Part shown: in pieces, positions 1 through 8,958 of the stretch
How positions within the stretch are numbered: position 1 is the stretch's first letter
How the letters are laid out: every line of letters starts with the position of its first letter
From: Acidisoma sp965199065
Lineage (GTDB): Bacteria > Pseudomonadota > Alphaproteobacteria > Acetobacterales > Acetobacteraceae
Length of the DNA stretch: 64,000 nucleotides
Reading direction: 5' to 3'
Assembly (NCBI RefSeq): GCF_965199065.1
Contig: NZ_CBDAQN010000001.1
Span: forward strand, 620,001-684,000
Program-made: the position numbers and the translations under genes
The notes under the pieces: model-generated
What the model was told of the DNA's origin: nothing
Database searches by the model: none
The model's input: the letters and a program-made list of their open reading frames with translations, nothing else

Positions 1-1410
1 GCGGCGGTAGCCTTGGGTGAGCACGATCGCTCGTCCCTCGGCCGTGACCTCGGAGAGGACGGCCGAGAGGTCGAAACTCGCGGCATCCGTCTCCACCCAG
101 AGGTCGAGGTCGACCCGCCCGACCAGCAGCAAGTCGTCGGTGAGGGGCGTCGAGGTGTAGCAGGCGATGTCGGCGCGGGCGTCGAGCGCGGTGCGGTCCT
201 GCCGCCCCATCGGGGCGGCATCATGGCCGCCGAGAGAAGGAACCGGCCGCCAAGGGTCATGCACCACCTGATCGCTTGAGGCGTTTCCGATGGTTTCCTG
301 AAGAATGCCATCCGTCACGGTCGGCGCGGCGAGGCCCTCGCTCCCGAGGTATAAGGTTCGCGTCTCCGAGGGCCAGACGGTGAACTCCCGCCAGAGCTTC
401 GCCCCTACGTCAAAAAGTTCCAGACCGGTGCTGAGTGCGCCGCCGCCTCCGGAACCCTTCAGGAATCCATCAAACCAGCGGAGTTGCAGCCGGTCGATCT
501 GCGCATCGGCCTCGGGGCCCATGTCGCCGCCGGACATCCGCCCCCATGGCAGATGCGGCCACGGCCCGACAACCAGACGCTGCGGCTGGTCCGAGGCGGC
601 GCGGGCGGCAGCGAAGGCATCGAGCGTGCCCATGAGCATGGTGTCGTACCAGCCGCCGATGTGGAGCATCGGCACGTCCATCCGCTGCCCGGCCAGGGCG
701 GCGCGCGGCGCTATGGCACGCCAGTAGGGCGCGTCGTGGCGGTCGTTCTCCACCCAGTCGGTGTAGTGGCCGTAGGCTCGGTAGCGTCGCAGCACGTCGG
801 GGAAGGCAGGCGTCTCGTCGTGCAATGGCAGCGCACGGGCGGCCCGTGACAACGCGAGAACGGCTTCATGATCCTTCTCGAAGCCGGCTCGGATGGCGGC
901 CATCTGGATGCCCCAGCCGATGCTGTCCGCCAGCCGCAAGGCGCCGCCCTCATAGGCCCAGTCTCCATAGATGTCCCAGCCGACCATGACCGGCGCCAGC
1001 GCGCCCAGTGCTGGTAGAGGGGGCGCCGGCGCGCCGCCCGCCAGCGCCAGCAGTTGCGTCATGCCCTGATACGAGAAGCCATACATGCCAACGCGGCCCG
1101 TCGAGCCCGGCAGCGTGGCTGCCCAGGCGATGGCATCGGCGCCGTCCTCACGCTCGGTCTCGAAGGCGCGGAAGGTGCCCTCAGACGAGCCGGTGCCGCG
1201 CACGTCCTGAATGGCGATGATGTAGCCTTGGGCCGCGTACCAGCGCGGATGCGCGAACACGACGGTCGAGGCGATCCGACGGCCGTAGGGCTGGCGCATG
1301 AGGAGCACCGGGTAGGGGCCGCCGTCCGCGGGGCGATAGAGGTCGGCGTCCAGCCGCACACCGTCGCGGGTCGTCATGGAGACCGTCTCGGGACCTGCGA
1401 CGCGCAGCAT
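1..1410 (-). CDS. CocE/NonD family serine hydrolase (C-terminus beyond window)
   Basis: Partial alpha/beta hydrolase of the X-Pro dipeptidyl-peptidase / cocaine esterase family; 470 codons are visible and the stop lies left of base 1. The start ATG (1410-1408) directly follows the TGA of the upstream flavin oxidoreductase gene, so the two are co-transcribed. The catalytic triad is visible: nucleophile Ser113 in GFSYQG, Asp256 in GGWYDT and His286 in GPWPH. After about residue 330 begins the jelly-roll domain usual for the family. Members cleave acyl esters or amides, so the likely role is opening an ester or amide in a compound brought in by the operon's ABC transporter. The substrate cannot be read from the sequence. 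No signal peptide is seen, so it should be cytoplasmic. Confidence 0.9.
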   Translation of the reverse strand, partial: MLRVAGPETVSMTTRDGVRLDADLYRPADGGPYPVLLMRQPYGRRIASTVVFAHPRWYAAQGYIIAIQDVRGTGSSEGTFRAFETEREDGADAIAWAATLPGSTGRVGMYGFSYQGMTQLLALAGGAPAPPLPALGALAPVMVGWDIYGDWAYEGGALRLADSIGWGIQMAAIRAGFEKDHEAVLALSRAARALPLHDETPAFPDVLRRYRAYGHYTDWVENDRHDAPYWRAIAPRAALAGQRMDVPMLHIGGWYDTMLMGTLDAFAAARAASDQPQRLVVGPWPHLPWGRMSGGDMGPEADAQIDRLQLRWFDGFLKGSGGGGALSTGLELFDVGAKLWREFTVWPSETRTLYLGSEGLAAPTVTDGILQETIGNASSDQVVHDPWRPVPSLGGHDAAPMGRQDRTALDARADIACYTSTPLTDDLLLVGRVDLDLWVETDAASFDLSAVLSEVTAEGRAIVLTQGYRR

Positions 1411-2421
1411 TCAGACCTCCACCAGCGCCGGAAAGCGCAGCTTTGGCCGCACCTCCGCCGTAAACAGAGCAAGCGACCGGTTGACCGCTTCGGGCGCCAT
1501 ACCGGGCAACTGTGGCATGATGTCGAGCCGGTCGATGCCCGTCATTGCGATGTGGTCGTTCAGCGCGGCGGCCACGAAATCAGGCGTGCCGGCGAAGACA
1601 TCAAGCTGACGACGACGTTCGGCGGGCGTGGGCGCGGTGGGCGGCAGCAGCCCATCCGCCACCGCCTGCGCATGGTAGTTCTTGTAGGCGAAGTTGCTGA
1701 AATAGATCTCGGTCGCCTCGGCACAGTCCGCCTCGGCCTCGGCCATGGTCTGCGCGACAAAGGCGATGCGCGCGCCGCGAACCTCGCCACGTCCGCCCTC
1801 CGCCCGATACCGCCGAACATACTCCGCCTGACGCAGACTGATCTCGGCTTGGCCGATGACAAGGTTGAGGCCATGCTCGGCGGCGAAGGCGAGCGTCGGC
1901 GCATCCCGCGACGCGACCCAGATTTTCTCCACGACCTCCGGGCAGGGCTCAAGCGAGAAGGGCAACTCGCCGCGCAGTGTTGCGATGATCTCCGCCAGCA
2001 GCGCCCGGTAGCGCGTCGCCTTCTCGGCACGAGTCTCGGGAGAGCCGGGCAGCGTCAGCCCCTGGCCGAGACCGAACTCCACGCGTTCCGGCGCCAGGAG
2101 CGACAGCATCGCCATCTCCTCGGCCGAGCGGCGGCCAGAGTTGGTCGAGAGGATCTTCACGCCTGTCCCGACCGCGATCCGGCTCGTCAGGCCCGCGACA
2201 TGGGCGAGGAAAACCTCGGCCGCCGGCACACGCCCATGGAACGTGCCGGGGAGGCCCGGGAGTACGTGGTGCTCGCCGATCCAGACAGAGGCGAACCCCT
2301 GCGCCTCGGCATGGCGGATGATGTCGATGGCCGTCGTGATGGCCTCGCGGTCGGACATCCCGACCGTTGCCCACATCTGGTTGAAGATGCCGATCCGTGT
2401 CGAGGAAGGTGGCGGGCTCAT
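1411..2421 (-). CDS. LLM-class (bacterial luciferase-like) flavin-dependent oxidoreductase
   Basis: A 336-residue protein of the luciferase-like monooxygenase / F420-or-FMN TIM-barrel superfamily. The N-terminus (IGIFNQMW), WIGEHH near residue 45 and the run LLAPERVEFGLGQG are typical of group I/II members. These enzymes oxidise or cleave small organic molecules with reduced flavin and oxygen. The chosen ATG (2421) overlaps the TGA of the upstream permease as ATGA; longer in-frame starts would read through the permease gene. No partner flavin reductase is encoded nearby, so it would have to borrow one. Context in an N-compound uptake operon suggests ring or amide oxidation (compare RutA in pyrimidine breakdown), but this is inference. 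Confidence 0.85.
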   Translation of the reverse strand: MSPPPSSTRIGIFNQMWATVGMSDREAITTAIDIIRHAEAQGFASVWIGEHHVLPGLPGTFHGRVPAAEVFLAHVAGLTSRIAVGTGVKILSTNSGRRSAEEMAMLSLLAPERVEFGLGQGLTLPGSPETRAEKATRYRALLAEIIATLRGELPFSLEPCPEVVEKIWVASRDAPTLAFAAEHGLNLVIGQAEISLRQAEYVRRYRAEGGRGEVRGARIAFVAQTMAEAEADCAEATEIYFSNFAYKNYHAQAVADGLLPPTAPTPAERRRQLDVFAGTPDFVAAALNDHIAMTGIDRLDIMPQLPGMAPEAVNRSLALFTAEVRPKLRFPALVEV

Positions 2422-3173
2422 GCAAGGCGGCCCGTCTGGCGCGCCCAGGGCATCGCCCAGCGCTCGATCAGCACCACGAGCCCCACCAGCGCCATGCTGG
2501 AGAGCGTGCCGATGATCACCGCCGCCCAGACCTCGGCGTTGCGATACTGCGAACTCATGAACACGATGAGGTAGCCGAGGCCGCGATCCGCCGCCACCCA
2601 CTCGGCCACGATAGCGGCGACGAAACAACTGCAGGCGGAGAACTTCAGCGCCGTGAAGATGTAGGGGAGCGCTGCCGGCAGCCGCACCATCCATAAGCGC
2701 TGGAAGGCGCTGGCGGAGAGGCTGTGCAGCAACTCGCCCACCTCGGCATCGGCACTTCGCAGCCCGCGCATGCCGTTCACCAGCATCGGGAAGAAAACAA
2801 GGAAGATGGCGACCAGGATCTTCGGCTCCATCCCGTTGCCGAAGCCGATGATGAGCGCCGGCGTCACCGCGACGATGGGGATCGACTGTGCGGCCATCGC
2901 GAGCGGGAGCACGGACCGCCGGCTCGTCGGCGAGCCCACGAACAGGATGGCGAGCAACAGCCCGATAGTGTTGCCGATGACAAGTCCCGCAATGGCCTCG
3001 GTCGCGGTGACGCCGGCATTGTAGGCGAGCGTCCCCGCGTCGCTCCAGAACACGCCTGCCACGTCGATGGGCGAGGGCAGCACCAGCGGGTCGATCCAGC
3101 CGAGCGCCGTGACCGCGAACCAGATGGCCAGCACAACGGCGAAAACGGCGACGGGTCCGAGGATGCGAATCAT
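2418..3173 (-). CDS. ABC transporter permease, SsuC/TauC type
   Basis: A 251-residue inner-membrane permease with about six hydrophobic segments and the EAA cytoplasmic loop around residues 145-170 (GELLHSLSASAFQRLWMVRL) that docks on the ATPase. It belongs to the nitrate/sulfonate/taurine/pyrimidine importer class. The ATG at 3173 overlaps the preceding permease stop (ATGA), and its own stop overlaps the next start, so translation is probably coupled. Two different permease genes here imply a heterodimeric membrane pore. Confidence 0.92.
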   Translation of the reverse strand: MIRILGPVAVFAVVLAIWFAVTALGWIDPLVLPSPIDVAGVFWSDAGTLAYNAGVTATEAIAGLVIGNTIGLLLAILFVGSPTSRRSVLPLAMAAQSIPIVAVTPALIIGFGNGMEPKILVAIFLVFFPMLVNGMRGLRSADAEVGELLHSLSASAFQRLWMVRLPAALPYIFTALKFSACSCFVAAIVAEWVAADRGLGYLIVFMSSQYRNAEVWAAVIIGTLSSMALVGLVVLIERWAMPWARQTGRLA

Positions 3174-3940
3174 GATGCGGTCTCGCGCGGCACCCAGGGC
3201 GTCGCCCACCGCTCGGCGAGCGTCACCAGCCCCACCAGCATCAGCGTGAGCACGCCCGTCACGACGACCGCCGCCCACAGCGTGGGGATTTTGAAATACT
3301 GGCCCGAGATCACGATGAGATAGCCGAGCCCCACGTTCGAGCCGATCCATTCGCCGACGATCGCGGTGATGAAGGCAGCCGAGGCGCTGACCTTGAGCGC
3401 CGCGAACATGTAGGGCAGGGCAGCCGGTAGCTCGATCATCCTCAACCGTTGCGCGCCCGTCGCCGAGAGGCTGTGCAGGAGTTCGTGGTAGCCGACATCG
3501 GCCTCGCGCAGGCCACGCGTCATGTTGATGAGCATCGGGAAGAAGGCGGCGACGGAGACGACGGTGAGGATCGACGGCAACCCGCGCCCGATTAGGAGCA
3601 CGATGAGCGGCGTGATGGCGGCGATGGGCACGGCCTGGCTCGCGAGCGCCAACGGAAAGAAGCACTGCCGCAGCCAGCGCGAAGAGGCGAGCAGGATCGC
3701 CGCGCCGACGCCGAGCAGGCTGCCGATGGCGAAGCCGCCGACCGCTTCCATCGTCGTCGCCGCGCCGTGGCGCAGCAGTTCCGAGGCGTTGGAGCTGAGC
3801 GCCTCCAGCAGCGCAAGCGGCGCTGGCAGGAGATAGTTCGGGATGAGACCGTGAGCGCTCATCCAGGCCCACACCGCGATGATCGCGACGACGAGCACGC
3901 CGGGCGGCAGCAGCACGGAGAAGGCGTTCTGACGTGTCAT
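3170..3940 (-). CDS. ABC transporter permease, SsuC/TauC type
   Basis: A 256-residue permease paralogous to the next gene. It has an N-terminal transmembrane helix (residues 8-27), a multi-span core, and the EAA loop (HELLHSLSATGAQRLRMIEL). The start at 3940 overlaps the amidohydrolase stop (3937) by four bases. Similarity to its neighbour suggests ancient tandem duplication, with the pair forming the channel of one importer together with the ATPase at 6384-7226 and the binding protein at 5343-6356. Confidence 0.92.
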   Translation of the reverse strand: MTRQNAFSVLLPPGVLVVAIIAVWAWMSAHGLIPNYLLPAPLALLEALSSNASELLRHGAATTMEAVGGFAIGSLLGVGAAILLASSRWLRQCFFPLALASQAVPIAAITPLIVLLIGRGLPSILTVVSVAAFFPMLINMTRGLREADVGYHELLHSLSATGAQRLRMIELPAALPYMFAALKVSASAAFITAIVGEWIGSNVGLGYLIVISGQYFKIPTLWAAVVVTGVLTLMLVGLVTLAERWATPWVPRETAS

Positions 3941-5328
3941 GTCGCGGTCGACCGCCAGGGGCGACGGCCAAAGTGCGCGGTGTTGGCGCGTTGCGTCAGG
4001 CTGTCGGCGGCGCGGCGTGACCGCGCCATGACGGCGGCCTCGTCCACCGTCGTGATGCGGCCGTCTCGCATGACGACGACGCCGTCGATAAGGACCGTCG
4101 TCACCTCATGACCGAGCGCCGAATACACCAGCGCGGAGACCGGATGATGAACCGGCGCCATGGCGGGGCCGCTGGTGTCGATGACCGCGATGTCGGCTTT
4201 CTTGCCGACTTCGATGGAGCCGATCTCGTGGTCGAGGCCGATGGCGCGGGCGCCGTCGATCGTCGCCATCTCGAGCGCCTTCTCGGCGGTGATGATGGTT
4301 GGGTCGCGGTGGAAGCCCTTCTGGATGAGGGCCGCGAACTTCATCGCCTGGAACAGGCTGTGGTTGTTGCTGCTTGCCGGCCCGTCGGAACCCAGCCCCA
4401 CCGTCACGCCGGCGGCGAGCATCTCGGGGATCGGCGGCAGCCCGGAGGCGAGGTACATGTTGCTGCACGGATTGTGGGATACGCGGGTGTCGTGATGGCG
4501 CAACAGCCCGATGTCCCGCGTCGCGCATTGCACGCAATGGACGGCCAGCACGTCCGGCCCGAGGAACCCGATCTCGCTGAGAAATTCCGTGTCCGTGCAG
4601 TGAAACCGTGACTGGGACTGCTCGATCTCGAAGTTGGTTTCCGCCACGTGGATGGTGATGAAGGCGTGTTCCTCATCGGCGAGCGCCCGGGTGCGCCGCA
4701 GCGTCGCCTCGTCGAGCGCCCAGATCATGCTCGGGGCGAGCCCCACCTGCACCCGTCCACCCAGCCGGTTATGGCTGCGCATCAGCGCCTGAGCATCGGC
4801 GAGCGCCGCGTCCGGCGCTTCGATGAGGGCCACCGGGATGTCGAACTCCGCGCCCGCGGTGATGAAGCCGCGGCAGACGCGCCCGCGGATGCCCGTGGCC
4901 TCGAAGGCGTCGATGACCGGTTGCGTCAGGCCCGGCCGGGGATGCGCATACATGAAATCGACCAGCGAGGTGACGCCGGAACGGATGCTCTCGACGCAGC
5001 CATGCAGCGCGGCGGCGGCCACGTCCTCCTGCGTGAGTTCGACGGCGGAGGGGCCGGTCATGCAGGTGAACCAGTCGCGCAGCACACGGTCGTCGCCCAA
5101 ACCCTTGAGCAGCGTCTGGAACAAATGCGTATGCGTGTTCACCATGCCGGGGATGATGATCTGTCCCCGGCAGTCGATGACCTCGGCCATAGGGTTGGCC
5201 GTGCAAAGCTGGGCGCGGCTGCCGATGGCCGCGATGCGGTCGCCCTCGATCAGGATGCTGGCCTCATCCAGCACATCCCGTCGCGGGTTCATCGTGACGA
5301 CCCAGCCGTCCGCCAAAATGATGCTCAT
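3937..5328 (-). CDS. Amidohydrolase of the AtzA/TrzN/SsnA/8-oxoguanine deaminase group
   Basis: A 463-residue metal-dependent hydrolase of the amidohydrolase superfamily. The expected ligands are visible: His66 and His68 in NTHTHLF, His227 with Glu230 in HVAE, His264 in AVHC, and Asp315 in GSDGP. This is the mononuclear Zn/Fe subtype III set found in triazine hydrolases and guanine/8-oxoguanine-type deaminases, which remove amino or other groups from N-heterocycles. It lies inside the ABC operon, 14 bases from the binding-protein gene upstream and overlapping the permease gene downstream. This points to hydrolytic deamination of the transported ring compound. The exact substrate is unknown. 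Confidence 0.88.
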   Translation of the reverse strand: MSIILADGWVVTMNPRRDVLDEASILIEGDRIAAIGSRAQLCTANPMAEVIDCRGQIIIPGMVNTHTHLFQTLLKGLGDDRVLRDWFTCMTGPSAVELTQEDVAAAALHGCVESIRSGVTSLVDFMYAHPRPGLTQPVIDAFEATGIRGRVCRGFITAGAEFDIPVALIEAPDAALADAQALMRSHNRLGGRVQVGLAPSMIWALDEATLRRTRALADEEHAFITIHVAETNFEIEQSQSRFHCTDTEFLSEIGFLGPDVLAVHCVQCATRDIGLLRHHDTRVSHNPCSNMYLASGLPPIPEMLAAGVTVGLGSDGPASSNNHSLFQAMKFAALIQKGFHRDPTIITAEKALEMATIDGARAIGLDHEIGSIEVGKKADIAVIDTSGPAMAPVHHPVSALVYSALGHEVTTVLIDGVVVMRDGRITTVDEAAVMARSRRAADSLTQRANTAHFGRRPWRSTAT

Positions 5329-5342
5329 CGCGGCAGATCGCC

Positions 5343-6356
5343 TCAGAACTTCGGCATGTTGGCTTGTTCAAGGATGGAGGTGGTGAGGATCGGCGCGGTG
5401 GGGATGACGGTGGAGGTGACGCCAGCCGCTTTCAGGTTCGCCGCCGTCTCGTCCCAGATGGAAGGATCAAGCCAGAGGATGCCCTTCTCGGCCGTCAGCG
5501 GGCTTTTCATGTAGTTCACCTGCTGCTGCGCCTGGAAAATCTGCTGCGTACGGTCGAGCCCATCGACGAAGTGGCCGTCTATGATGAAGTTCGCAGCTGC
5601 CTTCGGGTCCTTATAGAAGCTGACCCAGCCCTGCGCTGTCGCGTGGAGGAACTTCACGAGCGTCGCCTGATTGGCGGGCTTGTCGAAGTAGCTCTCCTTC
5701 ACGAAGAAGGAATCCGCCTGGGCATTGAGACCGTATTTGCCGAGCGGCAGCACCGTGGTCGGGATGCCCGCCTGCTGCACGAGCAGCGGTTCGTTGAAGG
5801 CGAAGGTCGTGATCTCGCAAGCGATGCGGCCGGCGATGAGCAGCGACACATCATTGGGCCCGATCGTCGTCGTCTTTACATCATCGGCGGGCACGTTGTT
5901 CTTGGCGAGGAAGAGCTTGTAGTAGGGCTGGGCGTTGACCTTCACGCCGACCGTCTTGCCTTTAAGATCGGCGGGGACGGTGACGCCGCTATCCTTGCGG
6001 CAGGTCATGGCAATGGGCTGCGTCTGGAACTGTCCTGCGAAAACCTTGAACTTCTCGCCCTGGCCAACGCCCGCGAGGATCGCCTCCGGATTGTCGATAC
6101 CGATGGTGGCGATCCCGGCGGCCACCATCTGCACCTGATCGACGCCCTGGCCCGCTGGGGTGAGCGTCACGTTGAGCCCGGCTGCCTTGTAGTAGCCGGC
6201 ATGCAACGCATACTCCGGTCCATACATCTCGACATCCGGGATGTAGCCGAGCACCACGGACAGCTTGGTCATACCGGCGGCGTCGGCCTTCCCCGCCAGG
6301 CCGAGCATGGCGGCACCGGCCAGCAGCGAAGTCATCCATCGACTACGAGAGAGCAT
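5343..6356 (-). CDS. ABC transporter substrate-binding protein, NMT1/THI5-like
   Basis: A 337-residue periplasmic binding protein. An N-terminal signal peptide (residues 1 to about 26, ending near GKADAA) precedes an NMT1/SBP_bac fold beginning LSVVLGYIPD. The motif GYYKAAGLNVTL and a genetically linked SsuB/ThiZ-like ATPase place it among importers for nitrate, sulfonates, riboflavin, hydroxymethylpyrimidine and similar compounds. It keeps aromatic residues in the cleft, as expected for a planar ligand, but specificity cannot be assigned. It lies 27 bases after the ATPase gene in the same operon. Confidence 0.9.
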   Translation of the reverse strand: MLSRSRWMTSLLAGAAMLGLAGKADAAGMTKLSVVLGYIPDVEMYGPEYALHAGYYKAAGLNVTLTPAGQGVDQVQMVAAGIATIGIDNPEAILAGVGQGEKFKVFAGQFQTQPIAMTCRKDSGVTVPADLKGKTVGVKVNAQPYYKLFLAKNNVPADDVKTTTIGPNDVSLLIAGRIACEITTFAFNEPLLVQQAGIPTTVLPLGKYGLNAQADSFFVKESYFDKPANQATLVKFLHATAQGWVSFYKDPKAAANFIIDGHFVDGLDRTQQIFQAQQQVNYMKSPLTAEKGILWLDPSIWDETAANLKAAGVTSTVIPTAPILTTSILEQANMPKF

Positions 6357-6383
6357 CCAAGTTTCCTTATGAAAAAGCTGAAG

Positions 6384-7226
6384 CTATTCCGCCATGCTGT
6401 GGCCGAGCGCGTGTCGCACCTCGGCTTCCAGCCGGCCAAAGCGTGGATCGTCCCGCATCTCGGGCGTACGGTGATGGCCAAACCCGACATCGATGCGCTG
6501 GGTTATCCGCCCCGGACGCGGTGACATGACAACCACAGTGTCGGAGAGGATGATAGCCTCGCTGATGGAGTGCGTGACGAGCAGCAGCGTCGCCTTCGTC
6601 TCCTCCAGGATGCGCAGCAGCTCAAAATTGAGCCGGTCGCGGGTGAGTTCGTCGAGCGCGCCGAAAGGCTCGTCCATGAAGAGGTAGGCGGGCTTGAGCG
6701 TCAACGCCCGCGCGATCGCCGCCCGCTGCCGCATGCCGCCGGAAAGCTCGGACGGATAGGCGCGCTCGAAGCCGCGGAGACCGACCATCTCGATGGCCTC
6801 CTCGGCGCGGCGGCGGCGCTCGGCACGATCCACGCGCGCGACCTCAAGCCCCAGCTCGACGTTGCCGAGCAGGCGGCGCCAGGGGAGCATCACCGCGCTC
6901 TGTGAGACGAGGGCGAAGCGCCGGCCAGCGCGCGCCTGTGCCGGCGTCATGCCGCCGAGGAGTGCCGAGCCGCCGGTGGGCTTCACGATGTCCGACAGGA
7001 TGCGCAGCAGCGTCGACTTGCCGCAGCCCGAGGCGCCGATGAGCGACACCCAGGAGCCGCCGGGGATGTCGAGGTCGCAGCCGGAGAGTGCTGTGACGGT
7101 CTGGTTGCCGCGGCGATAGACCATCTCGACGTTCCGAATCGAGAGACCTTGTGCATGTCCGGGAGGCGCGGCGCGGGCGAGTGAGCCCGCCGACGCTGAA
7201 TCAGCGATGGGCATAGACAGGCTCAT
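6384..7226 (-). CDS. ABC transporter ATP-binding protein (SsuB/TauB/ThiZ type)
   Basis: A 280-residue ATPase. Walker A is GASGCGKST (near residue 63), the signature is LSGGMRQR, Walker B is YLFMDEPFGALDE, and the switch histidine follows in LLVTHS. A stretch of about 28 residues before the ABC core is low in complexity; translation could start instead at the Met codon four residues in. The start at 7226 overlaps the stop of the upstream AllA-like gene, and the gene feeds the two-permease importer downstream. Confidence 0.93.
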   Translation of the reverse strand: MSLSMPIADSASAGSLARAAPPGHAQGLSIRNVEMVYRRGNQTVTALSGCDLDIPGGSWVSLIGASGCGKSTLLRILSDIVKPTGGSALLGGMTPAQARAGRRFALVSQSAVMLPWRRLLGNVELGLEVARVDRAERRRRAEEAIEMVGLRGFERAYPSELSGGMRQRAAIARALTLKPAYLFMDEPFGALDELTRDRLNFELLRILEETKATLLLVTHSISEAIILSDTVVVMSPRPGRITQRIDVGFGHHRTPEMRDDPRFGRLEAEVRHALGHSMAE

Positions 7227-7732
7227 GCAGTCGGACGAAGCATGAAGGTGAGGCCAAAGCTGGCGGCAAGATCGCAGGTATGGTGGTCGGCGTCGTTGGT
7301 ATCCTCGAGCTCGAGGTTGAAGAAGTTCATCGTCGCCGTCTCGAAATACGGGCCGGCGTGCCAGGTGCCGCGACTGAGCAGCACGCCGACGCCGCCGGGG
7401 ACCGTGAAGGCGCGGATGGCCTGGGGGTCCGGCGCAGTTGCGGCCGCATCGGGCGGCGCGACGGCCAGCAGCCAGCTTTCGCCTCCGGCAGAGGCCAGCA
7501 CCTGCGTCGCCGCGCTGTGGCGGGTGATGCGGGAGACCTCGAGGCCGCGATTTGCGAGCGCCATGATGTAGAAGCGCGGTCGGCCACCGCTGAGATCGAG
7601 CGCACCATCGACCGAGGGAGTGGGCGCACCATCCGGCGTCGGCTCTACCACGAACCCAAAAGCCGCAAAACTTGCCGAAGTTATAGGCAAGGCGGGCAAG
7701 GCTTGTGCAATAGGCGATACTGTATCAGCCAT
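7223..7732 (-). CDS. Ureidoglycolate lyase-like (AllA family) protein
   Basis: A 169-residue cupin-fold protein resembling ureidoglycolate lyase, which splits ureidoglycolate into glyoxylate and urea. Family features visible are FAAFGFVVE near the N-terminus, the central RHSAATQ, AFTVPGGVGVLL and RGTWHAGP, and NFFNLELEDTNDADHH near the C-terminus. The ATG at 7732 is preferred over an upstream Met because AGAGGA lies about four bases in front of it. It is the first gene of the operon. A ureide-cleaving step at the end of the pathway would fit purine- or hydantoin-like substrates, but it may act on a different ureido compound. Confidence 0.8.
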   Translation of the reverse strand: MADTVSPIAQALPALPITSASFAAFGFVVEPTPDGAPTPSVDGALDLSGGRPRFYIMALANRGLEVSRITRHSAATQVLASAGGESWLLAVAPPDAAATAPDPQAIRAFTVPGGVGVLLSRGTWHAGPYFETATMNFFNLELEDTNDADHHTCDLAASFGLTFMLRPTA

Positions 7733-7896
7733 GGCGTCCTCTGAGAAAGCCACAAACGCGGCAACGGCCGGCATCGTCGGCCAGGATGGCCAAAATTGGA
7801 ACAATCTTTTTTGGCGCGATGCTCTGTTTGAAAGGCAGCGGCCAGAAGACAGAAAGGATCGTATGGAGGTGCGGTCAACTGAGGGGGCCGAGCGCC
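7733..7896. promoter_or_regulatory. Divergent promoter region with inverted repeats
   Basis: This 164-base gap separates the minus-strand ABC operon from the plus-strand creatininase gene and must hold promoters for both. It contains two inverted repeats: GGCCG-N7-CGGCC at 7766-7782 and GCCAAAA-N13-TTTTGGC at 7789-7815. The second is AT-rich and well placed to be an operator. No regulator gene is adjacent and no promoter hexamers are convincing. Confidence 0.4.
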
Positions 7897-8736
7897 ATGG
7901 ACCAGACTACCCGGAGCGGACCATCGTCACACTGGTGGTGGGACCTCACCACCCGGGAGTTCGCGCAACTCGACATGCGGGAAATCGTCGCCATCCTGCC
8001 CGTGGGCGCGGTGGAGCAGCATGGACCGCATCTGCCGGTTCGGGTGGATGCCGCGATCAACGCCGGCATCCTGGAGCGTGCGGTCGCGCTGATGCCGCCC
8101 GGCCTCCCCGCGCTGGTGATGCCGGCGCTGCCCATTGGTAAATCAAACGAACACCTCGCTTTTCCCGGCACGCTCAGCCTGCCCTATGAGCTGCTGGCGC
8201 GGCTGTGGTTCGAGGTCGCGAAGAGCGCCTGGCGAGCGGGCGTGAGGAAGATCATCCTGTTCAACTCGCATGGCGGGCAGCCCCAGGTGATGGAGATCGT
8301 CTGCCGCGAGTTGCGCGTGGAGCTCGGTATGTTTGCGGTGGGGGCGAGTTGGTTCCGCACCATCGACAGCAGCGACCTCTACAGCCCGGGCGAGCTCAGG
8401 CACGGCATCCATGGCGGTGAAGCGGAAACTTCGGTGATGCTGCACCTCCACCCTGATCTTGTGGCGATGGAGCACGCGGCGGATTTTGTGCCGCGTTCGG
8501 TGGAGATGGAGCGGGACTACGCATTATTGACGCCGGAGGGTGGGATCGGCTTCGGCTGGCAGGCGCAGGACCTGCACCCCGCGGGCGCCTGCGGAAACGC
8601 GGCAGCGGCGGATGCCGCACGTGGAGCGGAGCAGGTCGAGCGGGCGGCGCGGGCTCTGCTTGGACTGATCGATGAGGTGCGATCATATCCGATGGAAGCC
8701 GTGACGGCGAGGACAGTGTTCGACGCGGGGGCGTGA
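7897..8736 (+). CDS. Creatininase-family amidohydrolase
   Basis: A 279-residue protein of the creatininase/creatinine amidohydrolase family, which also includes FAPy deformylases and MftE-like peptidases. Metal-binding motifs are visible: PVGAVEQHGPHLP near residue 30, NSHGGQ, and HGGEAETS. The start ATG at 7897 has GAGGGGG ten bases upstream; longer in-frame readings lack such a site. It is divergent from the ABC operon. Cyclic amide or deformylation chemistry fits the N-heterocycle theme of the cluster. The specific ring opened is not known. Confidence 0.87.
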   Translation: MDQTTRSGPSSHWWWDLTTREFAQLDMREIVAILPVGAVEQHGPHLPVRVDAAINAGILERAVALMPPGLPALVMPALPIGKSNEHLAFPGTLSLPYELLARLWFEVAKSAWRAGVRKIILFNSHGGQPQVMEIVCRELRVELGMFAVGASWFRTIDSSDLYSPGELRHGIHGGEAETSVMLHLHPDLVAMEHAADFVPRSVEMERDYALLTPEGGIGFGWQAQDLHPAGACGNAAAADAARGAEQVERAARALLGLIDEVRSYPMEAVTARTVFDAGA

Positions 8737-8958
8737 CGGGGGGCGTGGAGTCCCGGTGGTGCAATGTCATCCAAACACCACGCATATTTCCGGGTGCCAT
8801 TCCGCTAGAATCCGTCGATGACGCTGACTGCAGGACCGGCTAAACCGTGGAGGGCATTTACACGCACGGCTTCAAGTTGGACAGTGACGCGCCCGGATCA
8901 TCCGATCTACCGGAAAACGATCCGAGGCGGCGTAATGGCATGAGCCAGGAGGATGTGC

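Noticed and set aside
7786..7896. A 37-residue N-terminal extension of the creatininase-family protein
   Set aside because: It lacks family similarity, crosses the promoter dyad and has no ribosome-binding site, while ATG 7897 has one.
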